NCBI GenBank assembly: GCA_021824385.1 | Contig: JAKAKU010000053.1 | Span: 1 to 5,798 of the forward strand | DNA from: a bacterium | GTDB taxonomy: Bacteria > Patescibacteriota > Microgenomatia > UBA8517 | DNA: 5,798 nucleotides | Direction of reading: 5' to 3' | Part shown: positions 4,734-5,798 of the stretch, piece by piece | Layout of the letters: the number at the start of each line of letters is the position of its first letter | Numbering within the stretch: position 1 is the first letter of the stretch | Made by a program: the position numbers and the translations under genes | The notes under the pieces: model-generated | Databases searched by the model: none | Seen by the model: the letters and a program-made list of their open reading frames with translations, nothing else | What the model was told of the DNA's origin: nothing

Positions 4734-5798
4734 TGAGGAATTGTACTGTGGATAATATCGGCAAGCAAGTTGCGGCCCATCATAGAACCTGGAATTTCAA
4801 TTCCCATATATGAAAGTATGGTAGGAGCTACATCGGCCAAGATTCCTGATGTCAGTACTTCAGGGTGTTGCCGAAAGCTTTCCGAGATTGCGATAAATGG
4901 CACCGGATTACTACTGTGTTCAGTCGAAACGGCGCCTGTTTTTGGGTTAATCATTTCCTCAGCGTTGCCATGATCGGCGGTAATGATCATGAGTCCTCCG
5001 CGCGCAAGGACAAACGACGAGAGTTTTCCCACACATTCGTCGAGCGTTTCAACGGCCTTTATTGCGGCCGCTAAATTTCCGGTGTGTCCTACCATATCAG
5101 CGTTGGCAAAATTCATAACGACAAACGAATAATCATTTTGGTGACTGAGTTTCTCTATAACGGCGGCAGTTAATTCGCGGGCACTCATTTCTGGTTTCAA
5201 ATCATACGTGGGAACTTTTGGTGAGGGAACAATCAATCGGTCTTCTCCCGGAAATGGTAATTCTTGTTGCCCGTTAAAATAAAATGTCACGAAGCGCTCT
5301 TTCTCACTTTCCGATGCATGAAGCTGGCGGAGTCCCTCAACAGAAATTGCTCGCCCCAAGGGCATCGTAATTTGTTCAGGAGGAAAGAGTGGGTGCACTC
5401 CTGAAGCGGTAAGCGGTTTTTCGTATTCAGTCATGGTTGCAAAGTATAAATCGGTAAGCAGTGTTCCGCGTTCGAAACCAATGGTTGGTGTTTTAGGGTC
5501 TGCCGTGTGCTTTTTTTCATACTTAATCGTATAGGGGTCAAAATCCATTTGTGTGCCAATATTAGGGAGCATAAAGGCACGAGTGAGTTGTCGTGGTCTG
5601 TCGATTCTAAAATTAAAAAATATAACTGCATCGTTGCTTTTGATTTGTGCAATCGGTGTGCCATCGGGTTTTGAAATCAAGGAAGGCTCAATAAATTCAT
5701 CAGTTTGTCCTCGAGAATATGAATCATCAATTATTTCTTTCACTGTTTTGTATAAGTGTCCTTCTCCGCGAGTTAATGCATAATATGCGCGCCCTGTT
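4730..5798 (-). CDS. gpmI: 2,3-bisphosphoglycerate-independent phosphoglycerate mutase, C-terminal part
   Basis: A glycolytic enzyme that interconverts 3- and 2-phosphoglycerate using two metal ions (Mn) and a phosphoserine intermediate. The frame is open to the right edge (about 356 residues visible). GTG 5743 is merely internal, since family sequence continues upstream of it (AYYALTRGEGHLYKTV, then SYSRGQTDEFIEP). Visible active-site elements are FFNFRIDRPRQL with both substrate arginines (about 5594-5608), SPKVPTYDLKPEMS with the substrate lysine, NADMVGHTGN with metal-binding Asp and His (5096-5098, 5084-5086), TADHGNAEEM with Asp-His (4970-4975), and EHSSNPVPF with the last His (4916-4918). 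The N-terminal metal Asp, the nucleophilic Ser and the GRYYAMDRD motif lie beyond the window. The segment after the arginines (QLTRAF to ERGTLLTDLY) looks longer than in Bacillus enzymes. TGA 4730-4732 overlaps the pepF GTG. Confidence 0.95.
   Translation of the reverse strand, partial: TGRAYYALTRGEGHLYKTVKEIIDDSYSRGQTDEFIEPSLISKPDGTPIAQIKSNDAVIFFNFRIDRPRQLTRAFMLPNIGTQMDFDPYTIKYEKKHTADPKTPTIGFERGTLLTDLYFATMTEYEKPLTASGVHPLFPPEQITMPLGRAISVEGLRQLHASESEKERFVTFYFNGQQELPFPGEDRLIVPSPKVPTYDLKPEMSARELTAAVIEKLSHQNDYSFVVMNFANADMVGHTGNLAAAIKAVETLDECVGKLSSFVLARGGLMIITADHGNAEEMINPKTGAVSTEHSSNPVPFIAISESFRQHPEVLTSGILADVAPTILSYMGIEIPGSMMGRNLLADIIHSTIPQ

Noticed and set aside
5741..5743. gpmI start at GTG 5743
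   Set aside because: Upstream codons to the window edge are in frame and encode family-like sequence (AYYALTRGEGHLY), so the gene is simply cut by the edge.
5765..5797. A degenerate GRYYAMDRD substrate motif in GpmI (GRAYYALTR)
   Set aside because: It aligns better with the following family segment (KAYxALxxGEGxxY); the real motif should lie just outside the window.
1..5798. Recoded UGA (Gracilibacteria/SR1 code)
   Set aside because: UGA ends at 807-809 and 4730-4732 are placed as true stops, next to a terminator and a coupled start, and no family protein needs read-through.

Overview
The window looks like a chromosomal piece from a bacterium, most plausibly a member of the Patescibacteria/CPR (Parcubacteria-like). 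This is an inference. It rests on several unrecognised small proteins lying between housekeeping genes, very tight gene packing with overlapping starts and stops, some starts that look leaderless, and a small two-membrane-segment protein of a kind I associate with that group. UGA works as a normal stop (the ends at 807-809 and 4730-4732), which argues against the recoded Gracilibacteria/SR1 lineages. No tRNA, rRNA, CRISPR array, IS element or phage gene was seen.

Left part (1-1442): the 3' tail of a possible rightward gene ends at 87 and is followed by a weak terminator. Next come three small genes that I cannot name: a two-TM membrane protein (116-493, minus), an 86-aa soluble protein (549-809, plus) and a 159-aa aromatic-rich protein (842-1321, minus). 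The last two converge on one hairpin that can terminate transcription from both sides. The 159-aa gene has a good promoter whose -10 and start region lie inside a perfect 10-bp inverted repeat, which looks like a repressor operator.

Middle (1443-2961): a rightward two-gene unit. A 96-aa protein of unknown function overlaps by 11 nt the start of a complete Y-family (DinB/Pol IV-type) translesion DNA polymerase. The promoter candidate would give a leaderless mRNA for the 96-aa gene, and no LexA-type box was found. The small protein is the best candidate here for something undescribed: a possible partner of the polymerase.

Right part (2958-5798): a leftward operon. The cofactor-independent phosphoglycerate mutase gene gpmI enters from the right edge with its 5' part missing. 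It is coupled through a GTGA overlap to pepF, an M3-family oligoendopeptidase F. The pepF and dinB reading frames end tail to tail and overlap by 4 nt, with no convincing terminator between them.

The housekeeping assignments (dinB, pepF, gpmI) are secure from motifs. The small-gene functions remain unknown, and promoters and operators were read by eye.
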